From NCBI GenBank assembly GCA_902810705.1, contig CADDYU010000033.1:1-34021 (forward strand): a stretch of 34,021 nucleotides of DNA, in the 5' to 3' direction. The position numbers and the translations under genes are program-made. This stretch comes from Methylococcaceae bacterium. GTDB taxonomy: Bacteria > Pseudomonadota > Gammaproteobacteria > Methylococcales > Methylococcaceae. A model generated the notes under the pieces. That model ran no database searches. It was not told the DNA's origin and saw only the letters and a program-made list of their open reading frames with translations. Positions 32,055 through 34,021 of this stretch are shown in pieces. The first letter of the stretch is position 1; every line of letters starts with the position of its first letter.

Positions 32055-32450
32055 TCACCCGCAGATGTAACGCTGAATCGTCGGCCCCAGCCACTCGAGA
32101 ATCGCCTCGCGTCTCATAGTGACGATGGGCGGCAGTCGCAGTATGTAGCGGCCCAGGGCAAAGCCTAGAATCTGACTGCTCACCAAGCCTGCGCGAATGG
32201 GCGCCGACTTCGGATCGCGGCAGAGCGCGGCGATGGCCGGAGCGACCTGTTCGGCGAAGATCGAACGCACGCGCTCCGCCGCCCCCTCGTTGCTGGCGGC
32301 GCTCCGCAAAAGCGCCTTTAAAATGTCGTCGTCTTCCCAGCGTGTCAGAAAATGGTTAACGAGCCTTGCGCCCACCTCTTCGCGAGGGAACGCGCTCAAA
32401 TCCGGCAAACGCAAGTCGAAATCGACGGCCGCCGCGAATAGGGAGGGATT
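32055..32450 (-). pseudogene. TetR-family regulator, ligand-binding domain only
   Basis: The minus strand encodes LFAAAVDFDLRLPDLSAFPR, then HFLTRWEDDDILKALLRSAA, then RAGLVSSQILGFALGRYILR and the end WLGPTIQRYICG. This is a typical C-terminal domain of a TetR repressor. It begins just after the position where such proteins have YxxFGSKExL, so the DNA-binding helix-turn-helix is entirely gone. The break coincides with the left edge of IS3 copy 3 at about 32450-32458. Without the DNA-binding domain the gene is dead. Confidence 0.75.
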
Positions 32451-32457
32451 GTCGCTG

Positions 32458-32687
32458 AGAGAGGCCGGAAATCGGCTTTCGCTCCCCTGGAAGACGTTGC
32501 AGCCTTGGGTCGCCGCTGCTCGCACCGGCACGCTCGGAAAGGTGGGCTCACCACAGCGCCCCCTTACCGATCTGGAAGCGGAGGTGTCGCGGCTGAAGCG
32601 GGAACTGGCCGAGGTGAAACTGGAGCGCGATTTACTAAAAAAGCCACCGCGTACGTTGCCAAGGAGTCGCTGCCCGGTACGCGCTGA
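32458..32687 (+). pseudogene. IS3 OrfA, 5' truncated and frameshifted
   Basis: The readable part is REAGNRLSLPWKTLQPWVAA, then LTDLEAEVSRLKRELAEVKL and ERDLLKK. After LLKK a base is missing (AAGCCACC where AAGGCCACC fits). The next frame gives ATAYVAKESLPGTR and the TGA at 32685, which overlaps the orfB start (TGATG), as in intact relatives. The N-terminal HTH start is lost at the junction with the TetR fragment. Confidence 0.7.
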
Positions 32688-33389
32688 TGAAGACCTTGCG
32701 ACTCGGGTATCCCGTGCGCTTGAGGTGTCGGGTGTTCGACATGTCTCCCAGTGGCTGGTACGCCTGGCTCAAGCGGCCGCCCTCGCCGCAGGCCCGGGAT
32801 GAAACCCGGCTGGAAGTGGAGATCCGGGCCGCCCATCAGCGGACGCGGGAGACCTATGGGCCGGAGCGGTTACAGCAGGACCTGGCCGAACCCGGGGGTC
32901 GAGTGGGGGTGCACCGCATCAAGCGAATCCGGAAGAAAAAGCTGGGGCTCCGTTGCAAGCAGAAGCGGACGTTCCAAGCGACCACGGATTCCCAACATGG
33001 CTGGCCGGTGGCCGAGAACCTGTGGGACCAGGATTTCGCCACGACGCAGGCCCCTAACGAAGTCTGGTTAAGCGATCTGACGTACATTCCGACCGGCGAA
33101 GGCTGGTTATCCCTGGTGGGCCATAAGGACCTGTTTACCGGGGCGATCGTGGGCTACGCGAGGGGGGACCGCATGACGACAGCGCTGGTCAGCCAGTCTC
33201 TGTGGCGGGCGGTGTCGACCCGGCGGCCCGGTCCATCATCGACGGTATGCTACCCGGCAAGAGGCCATCGCGGGCATCACGGAATGGATCGAACTCTTCT
33301 ACAACCGCCCACGGCGCCAAGCCCGATTAGGCTATCGGTCGCCCGCCGCCTATGCCCACCAGTTCTATCGAAACCGGCGGGCGGCTTAA
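32687..33389 (+). pseudogene. IS3 transposase OrfB with the active-site region deleted
   Basis: The ATG at 32687 opens MKTLRLGYPVRLRCRVFDMS with HTH_21, then QAPNEVWLSDLTYIPTGEGW with the first catalytic Asp. After STRRPG the sequence jumps directly to HHRRYATRQEAIAGITEWIE in another frame, and ends AYAHQFYRNRRAA at TAA 33387. In intact relatives IHHSDRGSQY and the NAPIES-type motif lie between these points. The second Asp and the Glu are therefore both gone, about 75 codons. The join is at a CATCAT (His-His) sequence that should occur on both sides, suggesting deletion between short repeats. Confidence 0.8.
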
Positions 33390-33460
33390 TCTTTGGCGTC
33401 CATTATTGCCAACCGACCTCACACTTACCTACAGCGGGCCAGGCGGAGGGGGATCAGCAG

Positions 33461-33877
33461 CTAGCGGTGGAAGTCTCCCGCGGCTTCCGGCTGATAGAGG
33501 ATTTTCTCTATACTGATTCGTCTGCGGCCAGACGGGACCGGCCATTCAATGACATCGCCTTCTCGGTAACCTAGGATGGCCGTTCCGATGGGCGCCAGGA
33601 CCGAGATCGATCCCTGTGCAATATCCGCATGCTTCGGAAAGGTTAGGGAGTAAGTCATTTCCTCGGACGTATCCATATCGCGGAGAAGGACCTTCGAGTT
33701 CATGGTCACTATATTGGGCGGGACCTGCTTGGAGGAAACGATATTGGCGCGCTCCAGTTCCTCCTGCAGATCACGGAGATCCTGACGGCTGTGATCGCCG
33801 AAAGTCTCGGCTACCGAGATGAGTTCATCGAGCCGGTCCTTGTCGAGCTGGGTAATGAATATCTCCCTTTGTCTCAT
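33461..33877 (-). CDS. rnk: Rnk-type nucleoside diphosphate kinase regulator (GreA/GreB family)
   Basis: The ATG at 33877 follows GGAGAGG on the minus strand. The 138-residue protein has an N-terminal short helical arm (IFITQLDKDRLDELI...LRDLQEELERANIV) and a C-terminal GreA/GreB-type FKBP-like domain (PPNIVTMNSKVLLRDMDTSE, then SVLAPIGTAILGYREGDVIE). The length is right for Rnk; true GreA/GreB have a longer coiled coil. Rnk binds RNA polymerase and affects nucleoside diphosphate kinase levels. The end of an IS5-like element lies only about 16 bp upstream of the start, so the native promoter is gone. Confidence 0.85.
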   Translation of the reverse strand: MRQREIFITQLDKDRLDELISVAETFGDHSRQDLRDLQEELERANIVSSKQVPPNIVTMNSKVLLRDMDTSEEMTYSLTFPKHADIAQGSISVLAPIGTAILGYREGDVIEWPVPSGRRRISIEKILYQPEAAGDFHR

Positions 33878-33893
33878 GATCGCCTCTCCGAAT

Positions 33894-34021
33894 CTAGAGC
33901 GTGTTATGCACTGTGCAGAAGTGGAGAGGCCTTGACGAGCATGAGGATGGCAAAGATGACGAAGTGCAAGCCCGCCAAGGTTTCGGCTAACCGCTTGTAA
34001 TCGCGATCCAACCGCCGAAAC
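33894..34021 (-). mobile_element. IS5-family insertion sequence, one end only (runs off the right edge)
   Basis: Starting at about 33894-33896, GAGCGTGTTATGCACTGTGC resembles the termini of IS5-group elements, and the outer CTAG could be the target. The transposase tail follows immediately. The rest of the element lies outside the window. Confidence 0.6.
33904..34021 (-). CDS. IS5-family transposase, C-terminal end (partial)
   Basis: The minus strand from the window edge reads [20 protein letters not shown], then [19 protein letters not shown] and TAA at 33904-33906. This is the last 39 residues of a DDE transposase of the IS5/ISL2 type: RRLxRDYExLxxxxxGLHxLAFAxLML is typical of its end. It is oriented toward rnk, in the same direction, so transcripts from the element could read into rnk. 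Confidence 0.7.
   Translation of the reverse strand, partial: FRRLDRDYKRLAETLAGLHFVIFAILMLVKASPLLHSA

Larger units (their letters stand above)
32458..33421 (+). mobile_element. IS3-family insertion sequence (copy 3), truncated left and internally deleted
   Basis: The right end is marked by a TGA-type terminus (minus strand from 33421: TGAGGTCGGTTGGCAATAAT) 32 bp after the orfB stop. The left terminus and the first part of orfA are missing; recognisable IS sequence starts at about 32458, inside the TetR gene. The element also lacks the middle of orfB. It differs in sequence from copies 1 and 2. Confidence 0.7.

Overview
The window is GC-rich bacterial DNA, apparently from a gammaproteobacterium. 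The mix of a large FAD/iron-sulfur oxidoreductase, an SmbP-like secreted helical protein, OpgC, DUF502 membrane proteins, Rnk and many IS elements fits a methanotroph of the Methylococcales, but that placement is inference from gene content, not a database result. No rRNA, tRNA or CRISPR array was recognised.

Layout. 1-3600: the 3' part of a large FAD/NAD(P) oxidoreductase with a PyrK-like electron-transfer end, then a small secreted SmbP-like protein with a clear terminator. 3600-11400: a decaying, IS-rich island. It holds an attC-like hairpin, a complete IS3 element with 3-bp target duplication, a group II intron maturase scrap, a second IS3 element and an IS982 element. Between them lie remains of three cation/proton antiporters (two Kef/CPA2 type, one NhaD type) and two DUF502 genes, one intact and one frameshifted. 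11400-16300: an OpgC-like membrane protein, an OmpR-type two-component system, a C-terminally shortened EamA transporter and two PepSY-like modules split by one in-frame stop. 16400-19700: a tightly overlapping chromate operon, chrB-chrA-DUF1259. 19700-25500: a Crp/Fnr regulator, a small membrane protein, a secreted EF-hand protein and a secreted protein of unknown function. The last two are divergent from a second two-component system. 25600-28550: an IS630 element, a frameshifted Rpn/YhgA-like gene, a tyrosine recombinase remnant, and a subtilisin-inhibitor (SSI) domain abutting it. 28700-31700: an intact GH15 enzyme divergent from a DUF5996 gene. 31900-34021: SDR and TetR fragments, a third IS3 element that has lost its active site, rnk, and the end of an IS5-type element running off the right edge.

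How the parts work together. Chromate efflux (ChrA) is preceded by its regulator/accessory ChrB and followed by a translationally coupled periplasmic DUF1259 protein with two copies of a His/Glu motif. Each two-component system has a candidate operator with the same geometry, two 6-bp direct half-sites 11 bp apart: CTTTCA-N5-CTTTCA (two exact copies around system 1) and ATCACG-N5-ATCACG (in the divergent promoter of system 2). Broken genes cluster in the two IS-rich islands while the central block is mostly intact, which argues for real decay there rather than general sequencing error. A few single-base lesions in homopolymers (C5 near 22300, A7 near 26230, T6 near 10650) could be either.
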